64,000 nt of DNA from Neptunicoccus cionae. GTDB lineage: Bacteria; Pseudomonadota; Alphaproteobacteria; Rhodobacterales; Rhodobacteraceae. Position 1 is the stretch's first letter; each line of letters begins with the position of its first letter. Of this stretch, positions 9,901 to 19,443 are shown piece after piece. The notes beneath the pieces were generated by a model. That model saw only the letters and a list, made by a program, of their open reading frames with translations, was not told where the DNA came from and ran no database searches. The stretch lies in contig NZ_BMKA01000002.1 in NCBI RefSeq assembly GCF_014643735.1, positions 372,001 to 436,000 on the forward strand, given 5' to 3'. The translations under genes were made by a program, and so were the position numbers.

Positions 9901-10352
9901 GGCTGGTGCCGCTGCTGTACGAAGGCTCGCGGCAGGCGGAGTTCCTCAAGCCGACGGTGATCACGCTGTGCTACGGGCTTGGCGTCGGGCTGTTTCTGGT
10001 GCTGCTGGTGGTGCCATCGCTGCTGGTGATGCAACAGGACGTGGGGCGGCTGTTCAAATCCTACCGCCGCGCAGGGTTCGGGCGTCACCGCGCGCGGGGC
10101 CAACGCATTATCCTACTGGCGGCGAGCCTTGCCAGTGCTGCACTGCTGATCGCGACCATCGGGCTGCAAATCGCCACCGGCGCACCGGCGGCATGGATCG
10201 TTTCACTGCTGACGGGCCTGAACCTGTCAGGACTAGCGGCGCTTCCGGTCAGCCTGTTATCCCTTACGGTGCTACTGATCGGGTTGATGATCACCCTGCT
10301 GATCGCCCTTGGTGCGAGTCTGTTGCTGAAACAGCGTGGCCAGCAGGGGTAA
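6936..10352 (+). CDS. RND efflux transporter, inner-membrane permease
   Basis: A 1138-residue resistance-nodulation-division pump of the HAE-1/AcrB-like type, driven by protons. TM4 carries the proton-relay acidic pair in GIVVDDAIVVGEH, and the second repeat carries GIIINDSIVLVSTVD. Two large periplasmic loops follow TM1 and TM7. The protein is about 100 residues longer than usual: after the normal end (SLLVMQQDVGRLFKSYRR) there is a basic linker and two or three additional hydrophobic segments. It forms an operon with the adaptor just upstream. The substrate cannot be read from the sequence. Confidence 0.94.
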   Translation: MAMRQLPPAAGGLLSYFTRHRTAANLLLVLMLVIGLGSTTQIRSQFFPDVIVDSISVSVGWDGAGPEDVDNGVVSVLEPALLSLEGIESTTSSATQGRAMLSLEFEPGWDMARAADDVKAAVDGVTNLPDGADEPTIRRGAWRDRVTDVVISGPVSPDQLGRFADEFVARLFREGVTRTTIRGVSAPEITVNAPELSLIRNDVTLSEIAAAIAEEAETDPAGDVAGGAARVRTGIEKRSPEQVQEIVVRSNSDGSKLRVGDVAGIEVQGVTRDRSYYVGEYPAVSIRVDRADQGDAIEMQRQVQDIAQEMQLTLPDGVTIELIRTRAQAITDRLNILVDNGLVGLGLVVLLLFLFLNARTAFWVAAGIPVAMFAAIALMYAFGLTINMVSLFGLIITLGIVVDDAIVVGEHADFRARQLGEHPIEAAENAAIRMSAPVFSATITTVIAFFALTAVGGRFGTLIADIPFTVIVVLIASLVECFVILPHHMSHALAAIEQRRWYDWPSTTFNKGFDWFRHTLFRRFVSLVLTLRYPVLAGVLVLLAVQSALFMTGEVRWRFFNAPERASISGNVAMVSGATRDDTLEMVRELQRAVNATAAEYEEEYGINPVTYVLAEVGGNTGRGLAGSDTKDADQLGSIAIELIDADSRPYTSFELLAAIQKNVREHPLAETVSFRGWRSGPGGDSLDIQIYGAEADTLKQASQALKAAVALYPEVSAVEDNLAYDKEELVLELTPQGQTLGFTIDTIGRELRNRLNGIEAASFPVGVRTGKITVRLPESELTADFLDRTRLRTPSGTYVPLSDVVSVETSLGFSTVRRENGIRLIGVTGDISEDDPDRAAFIENQLREVIMPSIAADLGVEWRMGGLAEQEQEFLSDAMLGFGLCLLGIYLTLTWIFASWTRPLVVMAVIPFGLIGTIYGHYVWGVSLSMFSVVGLIGMSGIIINDSIVLVSTVDQYSRNRGLVPAIIDAAVDRLRPVLLTTLTTVLGLVPLLYEGSRQAEFLKPTVITLCYGLGVGLFLVLLVVPSLLVMQQDVGRLFKSYRRAGFGRHRARGQRIILLAASLASAALLIATIGLQIATGAPAAWIVSLLTGLNLSGLAALPVSLLSLTVLLIGLMITLLIALGASLLLKQRGQQG

Positions 10353-10366
10353 ACTGTCGTCTTGTC

Positions 10367-11029
10367 TTATGCGTCCTGCAACCAGATATCCGGTTCGGCC
10401 CGTGTTGACATGAACCGGTTCACCGGATGCTCTGTGTCAGGTTGACCGATAGCCAGCCCCGCGAACAGCATTTCCTCTGCCGGTGCCGAGACATATTTCG
10501 ATACGAACTTATGCTGGGTACACCATGCCTCTTGCGGACAGGACCCAAGCCCGGCCTCTTCCAGCAACAGCATCACCGTTGCAAGATAGCCGCCAAGGTC
10601 GCTCCACTGGGCGGCACCCATATCACGGTCTACGAACAGGAAGGCAGCAACAGGGGCGCCAAAGAACTGAAAGTTGTTGGCAAACCACTTCAGCCGCGCC
10701 GGTTTGTCATCCCGTGGTATGTCCAGACGGTCATACATGGTTTCGCCCACAGCGAACCGCTGGCTGCGGTAGGGTTCTTTCATCGGCTGCGGATAGACCG
10801 GATATTCCGGCGCATCCACCAGCCCCTTGGCCGACCGCGTGGCCATTTGCGCCTTGAAATCCGCCATCCGGTCGCCGTGCAAAAGGTACAACCGCCAAGG
10901 CTGCACATTACCGCCCGACGCGGCGCGGGCCGCTTTTACCAGAACATCGCGCACAAGATCGGGATCAACCGGCTGGTCCAGAAACGCACGACAGGAGCGG
11001 CGCTGCGCGACCGCTTGTGAAACCTTCAC
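10367..11029 (-). CDS. Nitroreductase family protein (NADH/NADPH-dependent FMN enzyme)
   Basis: A 220-residue flavoprotein with the nitroreductase signatures RRSCRAFLDQPVD near the N-terminus, SGGNVQPWRLYLL for FMN phosphate binding, and a C-terminal glycine-rich block (MLLLEEAGLGSCPQEAW, then GLAIGQPD). The reaction is reduction of nitro-aromatics, quinones or similar acceptors; the physiological substrate is unknown. It is the last gene of a minus-strand operon with a hydrolase, a pseudouridine synthase and a DMT transporter. It converges with the RND operon, only 14 nt away. Confidence 0.92.
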   Translation of the reverse strand: MKVSQAVAQRRSCRAFLDQPVDPDLVRDVLVKAARAASGGNVQPWRLYLLHGDRMADFKAQMATRSAKGLVDAPEYPVYPQPMKEPYRSQRFAVGETMYDRLDIPRDDKPARLKWFANNFQFFGAPVAAFLFVDRDMGAAQWSDLGGYLATVMLLLEEAGLGSCPQEAWCTQHKFVSKYVSAPAEEMLFAGLAIGQPDTEHPVNRFMSTRAEPDIWLQDA

Positions 11030-11763
11030 GAACTGACCTCTTCCACAGCGTCCAGTATCATTTGCAGGCAGGCAATATCGGAAAACCGGTGATCTGCCCC
11101 TTTGACGAAGGTTAACCGCATATCATCGCAGCGGGCGTGATCAATGATCCGCAGCGGCACCGACATCGCCACATCCACATCCGCCGTGCCATGCAACAGG
11201 CGCACCGGAAACGGCAGGTCCAGCGGTTCGCGCAGCACCAGATGTTTGCGACCGTCCTCGATCAATTTGCGGGTGATCACATAAGGACCATCATCATATT
11301 CGCTTGGCAGCTCAACCCGCCCCCGATCATTCAGGGCTGAGCGCTGCTCTCCGTCAAAACCGGCCCACATGCTGTCTTCGGTGAAATCCGGCGCGGCGGC
11401 GATGCCCACCAGCCCTTTGATCCGGTCCGGTTGGACGCGGGCCACCAGCAGTGACATCCAGCCGCCCATTGAACTGCCCACGAGGATTTGCGGCCCTTCG
11501 GTCAACTGGTCAAGAACCGCCAGCGCATCTGCAGACCAATCCCCGATACACCCGTCTGTGAATGCTTCGGAGCTTTCGCCGTGGCCGGAATAATCAAACC
11601 GCAGGAACGCCCGCCCCCGTGCCTTGGCCCAGTCTTCCAGATAGACAGCCTTGGTGCCTTCCATATCCGACTTGAAGCCGCCTAGGAAAATGATTCCCGG
11701 TCCGGTCCCAGCGGTCTTGTGATAGGCGATCCGACGCCCGTTTGCTTCCAGATAATCAACCAT
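11026..11763 (-). CDS. Alpha/beta hydrolase
   Basis: A 245-residue serine hydrolase of the alpha/beta fold. The visible parts are the oxyanion strand IIFLGGFKSD, the nucleophile elbow GSSMGGW (Ser at about residue 97), an acid in the LHGTADVDV region and the terminal histidine in KGADHRFS. The layout resembles BAAT/palmitoyl-hydrolase-like small carboxylesterases in Rhodobacterales. It overlaps the nitroreductase by 4 nt and abuts the pseudouridine synthase with no gap, so all are co-transcribed. Confidence 0.9.
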   Translation of the reverse strand: MVDYLEANGRRIAYHKTAGTGPGIIFLGGFKSDMEGTKAVYLEDWAKARGRAFLRFDYSGHGESSEAFTDGCIGDWSADALAVLDQLTEGPQILVGSSMGGWMSLLVARVQPDRIKGLVGIAAAPDFTEDSMWAGFDGEQRSALNDRGRVELPSEYDDGPYVITRKLIEDGRKHLVLREPLDLPFPVRLLHGTADVDVAMSVPLRIIDHARCDDMRLTFVKGADHRFSDIACLQMILDAVEEVSS

Positions 11764-12297
11764 TTAAACCTCCTTCCATTGTCCCGGTTCTAACCCGTCG
11801 AGCGTCCAATCGCCAACGGAATAGCGGATCAGACGCAGCGTCGGATGGCCCACCGCCGCTGTCATCCGCCGCACCTGCCGATTGCGCCCTTCCCGAATGG
11901 TCAGGGAAATCCAGCAATCCGGCACAGATTTGCGAAACCGCACCGGCGGCTCGCGGGTCCACAGGCCTGCCGGTACGTCGATACGTTCACAATCCGCCGG
12001 CGCCGTCACACCATCTTTTAGCGTAACCCCCTTACGTAAAGCCGCAAGCGCGGCTTCATCCGGCACCCGCTCTACCTGCGCCCAATAGGTTTTCGGCGCT
12101 TTGAACTTGGGCGAGGCAATGCGGTTTTGCAGCTTGCCGTCATCTGTCAGAACCAATAGCCCCTCGCTGTCCCGATCCAGCCGCCCCGCTGCATAGACAC
12201 CGGGCTTGTCGATGAACTCTGCCAGACTGCGATGCCCCCCTTCCGAGGTAAACTGCGACAGCACGTTATAGGGCTTGTTGAAAAGTATAGTGGTCAT
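11764..12297 (-). CDS. rluE: 23S rRNA pseudouridine synthase, RluE/RsuA family
   Basis: A 177-residue RsuA-type pseudouridine synthase. The start ATG 12297 ([16 protein letters not shown]) overlaps the transporter stop by 4 nt. The catalytic motif [17 protein letters not shown] contains the active-site aspartate, and the C-terminal block [12 protein letters not shown] is typical of the family. There is no N-terminal S4 domain, which together with the short length points to RluE, modifying U2457 of 23S rRNA in E. coli numbering. RsuA or RluB assignments are less likely because both carry S4. Confidence 0.88.
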   Translation of the reverse strand: MTTILFNKPYNVLSQFTSEGGHRSLAEFIDKPGVYAAGRLDRDSEGLLVLTDDGKLQNRIASPKFKAPKTYWAQVERVPDEAALAALRKGVTLKDGVTAPADCERIDVPAGLWTREPPVRFRKSVPDCWISLTIREGRNRQVRRMTAAVGHPTLRLIRYSVGDWTLDGLEPGQWKEV

Positions 12298-13184
12298 GGG
12301 GCAGTTCCTTTGTGCTTGCGCGTTGCGATATACACCCCTGCGCCCGCCAGCACCAACCCGACCCAAGCCAAGGGGGGCATTTTTTCAGAAAGCGCGACCC
12401 AAGCCACCAGCGCTGCCAAGGGCGGCACCAGAAACAATAGTGCAGAGACTTTGGCCACCTCACCGGCGCGGATCATTGCCAGCAACAAACCGATTGCGAT
12501 CAGCGAATTACCGATCACCAGATAGGCCAGAACCCAGATGAACGGCATATTCCATTCCACAGGACCAACACCCTGTGCCGCCAGAAAGGGCAGCAGGCAA
12601 ATAAACCCCGCGCCATAGCCGATCAGATTGGCCGTGACGGGATGATGGTATCGCCCAAAGCGCTTTTCCCACAGGCTGCCCATGACGATACCGCCCAGCG
12701 CAAGGGCGGAAAACAGGAACCCCAACAGCGGCGCCGGCCCGATATCAAGCCGCGCGACGATCACCACAGCCGTCCCCGAGAGCGCCAGCACCAGCCCGCC
12801 CCATTGCCGCCAGCCGATCTGCTCACCGCTCCAGCGCGGGGCGATCAAGGCCACGACAATCGGCTGCAACGCCATAATCAACGCCAGCGTGCCAGCCGCG
12901 ATGCCATTCACAAACCCCATGTAGCAAAAGCCGAAATAGACGGTCTGGATCAACACACCGACAATCGCCAGATGAAGCCAGTCCGCTGCGGTCTCAGGCA
13001 GCGGCGGGCGCAGCACCAGAAACATCACTGCCATGATCAGAATCACCAAACCAAAGCGCAGCGCCAGCAAGGTCATCGGCGGCGCATATTGCAACCCGAT
13101 CTTGGCAACCGCAAATCCCGCCGACCAGAGTATCAGGAAAATAGCAGGGGCAAGTATCAGCCAGAGGGGACGGGTTTGGGGCAC
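12294..13184 (-). CDS. DMT-superfamily transporter (EamA domains)
   Basis: A 296-residue inner-membrane protein with ten predicted hydrophobic segments arranged as two EamA repeats; the first begins at [21 protein letters not shown]. EamA carriers typically export amino acids or other small metabolites. It is the first gene of the minus-strand operon ending with the nitroreductase, and its promoter would lie in 13185-13357, shared with divergent thrS. The substrate cannot be predicted. Confidence 0.9.
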   Translation of the reverse strand: MPQTRPLWLILAPAIFLILWSAGFAVAKIGLQYAPPMTLLALRFGLVILIMAVMFLVLRPPLPETAADWLHLAIVGVLIQTVYFGFCYMGFVNGIAAGTLALIMALQPIVVALIAPRWSGEQIGWRQWGGLVLALSGTAVVIVARLDIGPAPLLGFLFSALALGGIVMGSLWEKRFGRYHHPVTANLIGYGAGFICLLPFLAAQGVGPVEWNMPFIWVLAYLVIGNSLIAIGLLLAMIRAGEVAKVSALLFLVPPLAALVAWVALSEKMPPLAWVGLVLAGAGVYIATRKHKGTAP

Positions 13185-13357
13185 AACAGAGCCTTAGATT
13201 CAGGTGTTCCCAAACTTGTGCATGATGCCACACAAAGGTGCAAGCATATGACAGCCCATCGGAAATCTTGACAAGGGCGCAGGGAATCTCCAAAACCGCG
13301 TCAACATAACCGCAACCGGGCGTTTCGTAGGCGCCAAAATGATGGAGGAGCCAACAA

Positions 13358-15304
13358 ATGGCCGACATTACCCTTACCCTTCCCGATGGCGCAGAGCGCG
13401 TTTACCCCGCAGGTGTTACCGGCGCAGAAGTGGCCGCGGATATTTCAAAGTCCCTGTCCAAAGCCGCGTTTTCCTGTTCCGTGAACGGCGAACATCGCGA
13501 CCTGTCCCGCAGCATTGATGCGGATGCGGATTTCGCGATTTATACCATAAAGGACGATGCACAGGCGCTTGAACTGATCCGCCACGACTGCGCCCATATC
13601 ATGGCCCGCGCGGTGCAGGAAATCTGGCCCGATGTGAAGGTCACCATCGGCCCTGTGATCAAGGACGGCTGGTACTACGATTTTGACCGCGAAGAGCCTT
13701 TCACCCCCGAAGACCTCGGCGCGATTGAAAAGAAAATGCGCGAGATCATTAACAAACGCGAGCCGGTCACAACCGAAGTCTGGGACCGCGACCGCGCGGT
13801 GCAGTTCTACAAGGACAACAACGAGCCCTATAAGGTGGAACTGATCGACGCCATTCCGGGCGATGAACCCTTGCGCATGTACTGGCACGGCGACTGGCAG
13901 GATCTGTGTCGCGGGCCGCATTTGCAGCACACTGGTCAGGTTCCGGGCGACAGTTTCAAACTGATGTCGGTGGCAGGTGCCTACTGGCGCGGGGATTCCA
14001 ACAACGCCATGCTGCAACGGATCTACGGCGTGGCTTTCAAGAACAAAAACGATCTGAAAGCCCATCTTCTGATGCTGGAAGAGGCCGCCAAACGGGACCA
14101 TCGGAAACTGGGCCGTGAAATGGACCTGTTCCACATGCAAGAAGAGGCTCCGGGCCAGATTTTCTGGCACCCGAACGGCTGGAAAATCTACACCGCGCTG
14201 CAAGATTACATGCGCCGGATGCAGGACAAAAACGGCTATGTCGAGGTAAACACCCCGCAGGTTGTGGACCGCAAATTGTGGGAAGCCTCCGGTCACTGGG
14301 AAAAATATCAGGAAAACATGTTCATCGTTGAAGTGGACGAAGAACACGCCCGCGAAAAAGCCGTGAACGCCCTGAAGCCGATGAACTGTCCCTGTCACGT
14401 GCAGATTTTCAATCAAGGCCTGAAATCCTACCGCGACCTGCCCTTGCGCATGGCCGAATTCGGCTCCTGCAACCGTTATGAACCGTCAGGCGCGCTACAC
14501 GGCATCATGCGCGTGCGCGGATTTACACAGGATGACGGTCACATCTTCTGTTCCGAAGACCAGATCGAATCCGAAACCGCGATCTATATCGAATTCCTGT
14601 CCAAGGTTTACAAAGACCTCGGGTTTGAAAACTTCAAAGTGAAGTTCTCTGACCGTCCCGAAACCCGTTCCGGTTCGGACGAGGTTTGGGACAAAGCCGA
14701 AGAAGCGCTGCTGTCTGCAACCCGCAAAGCCGGGATCGAGCCGGAACTGAACCCCGGTGAAGGCGCGTTCTATGGCCCGAAACTGGAGTTCGTTCTGACC
14801 GACGCCATCGGGCGCGACTGGCAGTGCGGCACCCATCAGGTGGATTTTGTGCTGCCCGAACGGCTCGACGCGAGCTTCATCGGACAGGACGGCAACAAGC
14901 ACCGCCCCGTGATGCTGCACCGCGCGACCCTTGGGTCTTTCGAGCGGTTCATCGGCATCCTGATCGAATCCCATGCCGGTAAACTGCCATTCTGGCTGGC
15001 GCCCCGTCAGGTTGTTGTGGCCTCGATCATCTCAGACGCAGACGATTACGTGCACGAAGTGGTTGCCGCGTTGCGCGCCGCCGGTGTGCGCGCCGAAGCG
15101 GATATCCGCAACGAAAAGATCAACTACAAAGTCCGCGAGCATTCTCTTGGCAAGGTTCCGGTGATCCTTGCGATCGGCATGAAGGAAGTAGAAGAGCGCA
15201 CGGTTTCCGTGCGTCGTCTGGGCGAAAAGCAAACCTCGGTTCAGGCGCTTGATGCTGTGCTGAGCGATCTCTCTGCCGAGGCGACACCGCCTGACATGCG
15301 CTAG
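13358..15304 (+). CDS. thrS: Threonyl-tRNA synthetase
   Basis: A full-length 648-residue class II aminoacyl-tRNA synthetase that charges tRNA-Thr. An N-terminal TGS domain (residues 1-65) is followed by the editing domain ([16 protein letters not shown] with HxxxH-like zinc residues, and GPHLQHTG). The catalytic domain shows [31 protein letters not shown] and [13 protein letters not shown]. Zinc ligands C and H are in MNCPCH and in CGTHQVDF. The C-terminal anticodon-binding domain starts at [15 protein letters not shown] lies 9 nt upstream of ATG 13358. No T-box-like leader is evident. Confidence 0.98.
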   Translation: MADITLTLPDGAERVYPAGVTGAEVAADISKSLSKAAFSCSVNGEHRDLSRSIDADADFAIYTIKDDAQALELIRHDCAHIMARAVQEIWPDVKVTIGPVIKDGWYYDFDREEPFTPEDLGAIEKKMREIINKREPVTTEVWDRDRAVQFYKDNNEPYKVELIDAIPGDEPLRMYWHGDWQDLCRGPHLQHTGQVPGDSFKLMSVAGAYWRGDSNNAMLQRIYGVAFKNKNDLKAHLLMLEEAAKRDHRKLGREMDLFHMQEEAPGQIFWHPNGWKIYTALQDYMRRMQDKNGYVEVNTPQVVDRKLWEASGHWEKYQENMFIVEVDEEHAREKAVNALKPMNCPCHVQIFNQGLKSYRDLPLRMAEFGSCNRYEPSGALHGIMRVRGFTQDDGHIFCSEDQIESETAIYIEFLSKVYKDLGFENFKVKFSDRPETRSGSDEVWDKAEEALLSATRKAGIEPELNPGEGAFYGPKLEFVLTDAIGRDWQCGTHQVDFVLPERLDASFIGQDGNKHRPVMLHRATLGSFERFIGILIESHAGKLPFWLAPRQVVVASIISDADDYVHEVVAALRAAGVRAEADIRNEKINYKVREHSLGKVPVILAIGMKEVEERTVSVRRLGEKQTSVQALDAVLSDLSAEATPPDMR

Positions 15305-15310
15305 GCCAAT

Positions 15311-15835
15311 ATGCTGAGCGCTGCGCCAAAGCTGAACACGGAACGGCTGATCCTGCGGGCCCATCGCTTGCAGGATTACGCCGATACCGCTGCGATGTGG
15401 GCCGATCCAGAGGTTAGCAAATTCATCGCACCTGAACCGGCCACCCCTTCCGAAAGCTGGTCCCGTTTCCTGCGTTATACCGGACACTGGCAGATGCTGG
15501 GGTTCGGGTATTGGTGCGTGACCACCCACGACGAACGGTTTGTGGGCGAAGTCGGCTTTGCCAACTACAAACGGGACATTCGCCCTGCCCTTGGGGACAC
15601 TCCCGAAGCAGGCTGGGTGCTTGCCCCTTGGGCCCACGGACAGGGGTTTGCTGCCGAGGCTATGGGCGCAGCGCTCGACTGGGCCGATACCCGCTTTGAC
15701 GAAACCGTGGCGATCTTCCATCCGGCCCACGCTGTGTCCCAACGTCTGGCAAATCGGCTCGGTTATGCACCAAGCCATAAGGCCCATTACATGGGACACG
15801 ACACAGTTGTCATGCGGCGCAGCAATCCGAAGTGA
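15311..15835 (+). CDS. GNAT-family N-acetyltransferase (RimJ/RimL type)
   Basis: A 174-residue acetyltransferase starting 6 nt after thrS. The N-terminal LNTERLILRAHRLQDY is characteristic of the RimJ/RimL subgroup, and the acetyl-CoA loop is seen in LAPWAHGQGFAAEAMGAAL (R/Q-x-x-G-x-A). The C-terminus contains the SQRLANRLGYAP block. Likely acceptors are N-terminal or side-chain amines of proteins or small molecules; no specific substrate can be assigned. Confidence 0.9.
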   Translation: MLSAAPKLNTERLILRAHRLQDYADTAAMWADPEVSKFIAPEPATPSESWSRFLRYTGHWQMLGFGYWCVTTHDERFVGEVGFANYKRDIRPALGDTPEAGWVLAPWAHGQGFAAEAMGAALDWADTRFDETVAIFHPAHAVSQRLANRLGYAPSHKAHYMGHDTVVMRRSNPK

Positions 15836-16199
15836 CCCAAAGTCAGCGCGACTATTTCATCACACAACTGTTGCAATTATCGCAAAATTAGCCGTACCCC
15901 GCTGCCCCTACGCCCAAATTCCGCCAAATTCAGACTGCAGGCTGATCTGACAAGCGCCCGAAAGAATGGCGCGTCTTTTCAAAGGCAGAGCAAATGGCAT
16001 CACGATACCACGCCACCGAAAACCCGCGTGAAACCACACCGGAACAAACCTGTAGCAATGCACCGGACCCGCATGTCTTGCGCACGTCCCAAACCCTCCA
16101 AGCCAAGGCAGAAGTCCCGCCACGCCACGCTGACAGCCGCGAAGCAGCCCCACGCTTGGTCGCCCTGTTCCATGTGTTGCAAGCGCGCTACGGCTGAAC
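15836..16199. other. Intergenic stretch with no convincing gene
   Basis: 364 nt between the acetyltransferase and the convergent MATE gene. The only candidate is a 67-codon open frame at 15994-16197 on the plus strand with a weak AAGG upstream. The predicted peptide is proline-, arginine- and histidine-rich, without domains or hydrophobic segments, and overlaps other open frames, so I do not call it. No clear terminator hairpin is visible. Confidence 0.4.
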
Positions 16200-17561
16200 C
16201 TAACTGCGCCAGCCGCCGATTTCTGAACGCGCCACGCGGGCACTAAGGACAAGGGACAAAACCAACCCGGTAGTCACTGCAAGTGCCAGTCCGAACCACA
16301 CCCCCAAAGTGCCCATATCGAACAGGCGCACAAACAACCAAACGAATGCAAAGACCGCCACGCCCTGACGGTAAATGCCAACCCACAGGGTATAAATCGG
16401 CTTTTGCAACGCTTGCAGAAATGAATTTATCGCGAATAGAACGATGTAAACCGGCAGGATAAACCCGTCCACGCGCAGATATTGCGCACCGATGCGGATC
16501 ACCTCGGGGTCATCTGTGAACACTGCCATCGCATAGGGCGCGGCCAGCCACAGTACCGCCGACCCACAAAGCATCAGCAGCACGCCCGTCTTGCAACAAA
16601 ACCACAAAGCCTCTCGCACGCGATCGAATTGACCGGCCCCGAAATTCTGCGCCACAATCGGCAAGAGCGCACCTGTCAGCCCGAAACCGGGCAACAGTAT
16701 AAGCTGCTCGACACGCAGCCCAACGCCGTAAGCCGCCACCGCCGCCGCGCCAAATTCTTTCAGGAAATACTGCATAACAAATCCCGCCATCATCATCACA
16801 ATCATTGTGAAACATGTGGGCAACGCCTGCTGCGTGATCTGGTTAAGCCATTTGCCACGGGGCCGGAACACGGCATCCTGCTTGTGCGCCATGACGTCAG
16901 AGCAGAACACACGGTGAAGGATAAAGACCATCACCCCCGTCTGGCTGATGGCAGTGGATACCGCGATCCCGTTAAAACCGATCCCACCGACCACGCCCGG
17001 GACACCGAAGATCAGCAACGGGTTAAGCACGAGATTGCAGAAAAATGCTGCGATCTGCGCCCGCTGCATAGAGGTCATATCCCCTTGAGCACCAAGTATC
17101 CCATTAGCACTGAAGGCCACCAGAAAGCTCGGCGCGGCGAACAGCAGAACCTGCAAATAGGACTGTCCCGCCGCACGATAGGCGCCGGGCTCTGACACAA
17201 TCGCCAGCAGGTAGGGCGTTGCATAAAAGCCGATGATGGACAGGACGACAGACGCAAGAACCGAATAGGTGATCCCCTGACAGGCGATCCGCTTGGCCTG
17301 CCCCGCCCGTTTCTCCCCCAGCGCCTTACCCACCAGCGCGTTAAGTGCTGCGTTCAAGCCAAACCCGAAAGCAAGCATCACAAAGAACACCTGAAAGGAA
17401 ATCGCTAGCCCCGCCTGCGCGTCTGTGGAAATCATTCCAGCATAGAACGTATCCACAACATTATAGAGCGTGGTAAAGACCATACCGATGGCCATCGGCA
17501 CTGCTAACGCTCTGAAGTGGCCGGAAACCGGCCCTGTGGTCAGGTCACGGGATTGGGACAT
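16200..17561 (-). CDS. MATE-family efflux transporter
   Basis: A 453-residue multidrug and toxin extrusion transporter with twelve hydrophobic segments in two MatE repeats (for example AVPMAIGMVFTTLYNVVDTF and GLGLNAALN-type GKALGEKRAG). The start is ATG 17561, with AAGGAG 7 nt upstream. A much longer in-frame extension reaches 18458 but lies antisense to the DUF952 and pyrD genes and has no family similarity. It works as a cation-coupled exporter; the substrate is unknown. It is a single gene, divergent from the DUF952-pyrD-arsC operon. Confidence 0.93.
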   Translation of the reverse strand: MSQSRDLTTGPVSGHFRALAVPMAIGMVFTTLYNVVDTFYAGMISTDAQAGLAISFQVFFVMLAFGFGLNAALNALVGKALGEKRAGQAKRIACQGITYSVLASVVLSIIGFYATPYLLAIVSEPGAYRAAGQSYLQVLLFAAPSFLVAFSANGILGAQGDMTSMQRAQIAAFFCNLVLNPLLIFGVPGVVGGIGFNGIAVSTAISQTGVMVFILHRVFCSDVMAHKQDAVFRPRGKWLNQITQQALPTCFTMIVMMMAGFVMQYFLKEFGAAAVAAYGVGLRVEQLILLPGFGLTGALLPIVAQNFGAGQFDRVREALWFCCKTGVLLMLCGSAVLWLAAPYAMAVFTDDPEVIRIGAQYLRVDGFILPVYIVLFAINSFLQALQKPIYTLWVGIYRQGVAVFAFVWLFVRLFDMGTLGVWFGLALAVTTGLVLSLVLSARVARSEIGGWRS

Positions 17562-17665
17562 TTCACGCTCCTTGATCTCTCCCGTCCAGCGCTCGCACGG
17601 TTTTGCAGTGCTGTCGAGCATCAATCCACCTTGACCTGAAGCCGGACTCGCGGCATCACGCGGCC

Positions 17666-18001
17666 ATGTTGATATATAAAATCTTCCGCTCCGATGAATG
17701 GGCCACCATGCAGGCCGACGGCGAAACACTGGGCGCGCCGGTGGACCTGGCCGACGGCTTTGTGCATTTCTCCACTGCTGAACAGGCCCGCGAAACAGCG
17801 GCCCGCCATTTTTCTGGCGAAACCGGCCTCTGGCTGATCGCTGCTGAAACGGACGCGATGGACAGGTTGGAATGGGAAACCTCCCGCGGTGGGGCGAAGT
17901 TTCCACACCTTTACGCCCCCTTCCGCATGGCGCAGGTCGCATGGGCCAAAGAATTGCCCCTTGGTGCAGATGGCCACGCCTTTCCGGTAAAAATGACATG
18001 A
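17666..18001 (+). CDS. DUF952 family protein
   Basis: A 111-residue cytoplasmic protein starting at ATG 17666 ([12 protein letters not shown]). The pattern [18 protein letters not shown] in the middle and WE(T)[14 protein letters not shown] near the end are hallmarks of DUF952, a small family related in fold to glutathione S-transferase N-termini but without an assigned reaction. It overlaps pyrD by 4 nt; a DUF952-pyrD pair is commonly seen in Rhodobacterales. The longer open frame to 17603 lacks a ribosome-binding site. Confidence 0.88.
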   Translation: MLIYKIFRSDEWATMQADGETLGAPVDLADGFVHFSTAEQARETAARHFSGETGLWLIAAETDAMDRLEWETSRGGAKFPHLYAPFRMAQVAWAKELPLGADGHAFPVKMT

Positions 18002-19056
18002 CACTGGCAGAGCGTCTGGCGCTGGCGGCCATGTACCGGATCGATCCCGAAACCGGCCACCGGCTCGCCATTAAGGCGCTCCAACTCGGGCTGACGCCGG
18101 CATCCGGCCCTGTGACCTCTGCGCGTTTACACACCACGCTGGCGGGAATGTCCCTGCCCAACCCAATCGGGCTGGCCGCAGGTTTTGACAAAAACGCCAC
18201 CGCCGTTGCACCCCTGCTGCAATCGGGCTTTGGCTTTATCGAGGTGGGTGCAGCCACCCCCAAGCCCCAAAGCGGCAACGACAAACCCCGCCTGTTCCGC
18301 CTGCGCGAAGACGCCGCCGCGATCAACCGTTTCGGCTTTAACAACGACGGGGCCGATGCAATTGCAACCCGTCTGGCAAACCGCAAAGACAACGGCATCG
18401 TCGGGCTGAACCTCGGGGCGAATAAAACTTCGCAGGACAAGGCAGCCGATTTTTGCAAGGTGTTACAACGCTGCGCCCCTTATATCAACTTTGCCACTGT
18501 GAATGTTTCTTCGCCCAACACTGAAAAGCTGCGGGACTTGCAGGGGAAAGCGGCACTTGCCTCTTTGCTGGCAGATGTGATGGAGACCCGCGCAGCTCTG
18601 GATCGCCCGATGCCCGTGTTCCTGAAAATTGCGCCTGATCTGGACACCGCGGATCTTGAAGACATCGCCGAAGTCGCCACAACCAGCGGGATCAGCGGAA
18701 TTATCGCCACCAATACGACCCTGTCCCGCGATGGCCTGCGCAGCGCGGATCGGGACCAGCAGGGCGGCCTGTCCGGCCAACCGCTGTTTGAACGCTCCAC
18801 CAAAATCCTCGCACAACTCAGCCAACTGACCGATGGCACCGTCCCTTTGATCGGCGTCGGCGGTGTCTCCAACGCAGAACAGGCCTACGCCAAAATCCGC
18901 GCCGGAGCCTCTGTTGTGCAGCTTTACACAGCGCTCGTTTACGGGGGCCTGTCGCTCGCCCCGCAGATCGCTCGTGACCTTGACAGGTTGCTCCAACGCG
19001 ACGGTTTCGCAACTGTCGCCGATGCAGTGGGTACAGCACGGGGGGAATGGCTATGA
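17998..19056 (+). CDS. pyrD: Dihydroorotate dehydrogenase (quinone), class 2
   Basis: Oxidises dihydroorotate to orotate in pyrimidine synthesis, passing electrons to the quinone pool at the membrane. The 352-residue length and the N-terminal amphipathic extension ([22 protein letters not shown]) identify class 2. The FMN-binding and catalytic segments are [24 protein letters not shown] with the class 2 catalytic serine, IIATNTT and [11 protein letters not shown]. The start ATG 17998 overlaps the DUF952 stop. pyrB and pyrC' are 15 kb away, so the pathway genes are scattered. Confidence 0.97.
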   Translation: MTLAERLALAAMYRIDPETGHRLAIKALQLGLTPASGPVTSARLHTTLAGMSLPNPIGLAAGFDKNATAVAPLLQSGFGFIEVGAATPKPQSGNDKPRLFRLREDAAAINRFGFNNDGADAIATRLANRKDNGIVGLNLGANKTSQDKAADFCKVLQRCAPYINFATVNVSSPNTEKLRDLQGKAALASLLADVMETRAALDRPMPVFLKIAPDLDTADLEDIAEVATTSGISGIIATNTTLSRDGLRSADRDQQGGLSGQPLFERSTKILAQLSQLTDGTVPLIGVGGVSNAEQAYAKIRAGASVVQLYTALVYGGLSLAPQIARDLDRLLQRDGFATVADAVGTARGEWL

Positions 19057-19400
19057 GCGTCACACTCTGGCACAATCCGCGATGCTCCAAGTCCCGTCAG
19101 ACGCTGGAATTGCTGACTGCGGCAGGCCATGATCCGCAGATCATCCGCTACCTTGAAAACCCGCCAAGCGTGGAAGAACTTCACAGCGCACTCGCTTTGT
19201 TGGAGATTCCTGCGATCAAACTGATGCGCAGCGGCGAGAAACGCTTTCGCGAACTCGGCTTGTCGAAAACGGACGCAGATGCAGAACTGATCGCGGCAAT
19301 GGCAGAGAACCCGATTCTGATCGAACGCCCTGTCGTCTTTGCCAACAACCGCGCCGCCATAGGCCGCCCTCCGCAAACCGTTCTCGCGTTGTTCGACTAA
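19053..19400 (+). CDS. arsC: ArsC/Spx-family arsenate reductase-like protein
   Basis: A 115-residue glutaredoxin-coupled ArsC-type protein: [16 protein letters not shown] holds the nucleophilic cysteine at about residue 10, and [12 protein letters not shown] and [17 protein letters not shown] match the family. Start ATG 19053 overlaps the pyrD stop by 4 nt; an ATG two codons earlier is possible. No arsB, acr3 or arsR gene is nearby. The true substrate may therefore not be arsenate, because many proteins of this type are YffB-like reductases of unknown role. Confidence 0.85.
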   Translation: MSVTLWHNPRCSKSRQTLELLTAAGHDPQIIRYLENPPSVEELHSALALLEIPAIKLMRSGEKRFRELGLSKTDADAELIAAMAENPILIERPVVFANNRAAIGRPPQTVLALFD

Positions 19401-19443
19401 GCGACAGGCTTCAATGTTCCAAAAGTACTCATAACCCGGAAGA

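Noticed and set aside
13445-14416. 323-codon open frame antisense to thrS
   Set aside because: It lies fully within thrS, a certain gene, in high-GC DNA where the reverse strand stays open; the translation is histidine- and valine-rich with no domain.
15994-16197. 67-codon plus-strand frame between the acetyltransferase and the MATE gene
   Set aside because: Composition is not protein-like and it overlaps equally good frames; conservation data would be needed.
17562-18458. N-terminal extension of about 300 residues on the MATE gene
   Set aside because: The extension is antisense to the DUF952 and pyrD genes and lacks similarity; ATG 17561 has an AAGGAG and a normal MATE start.
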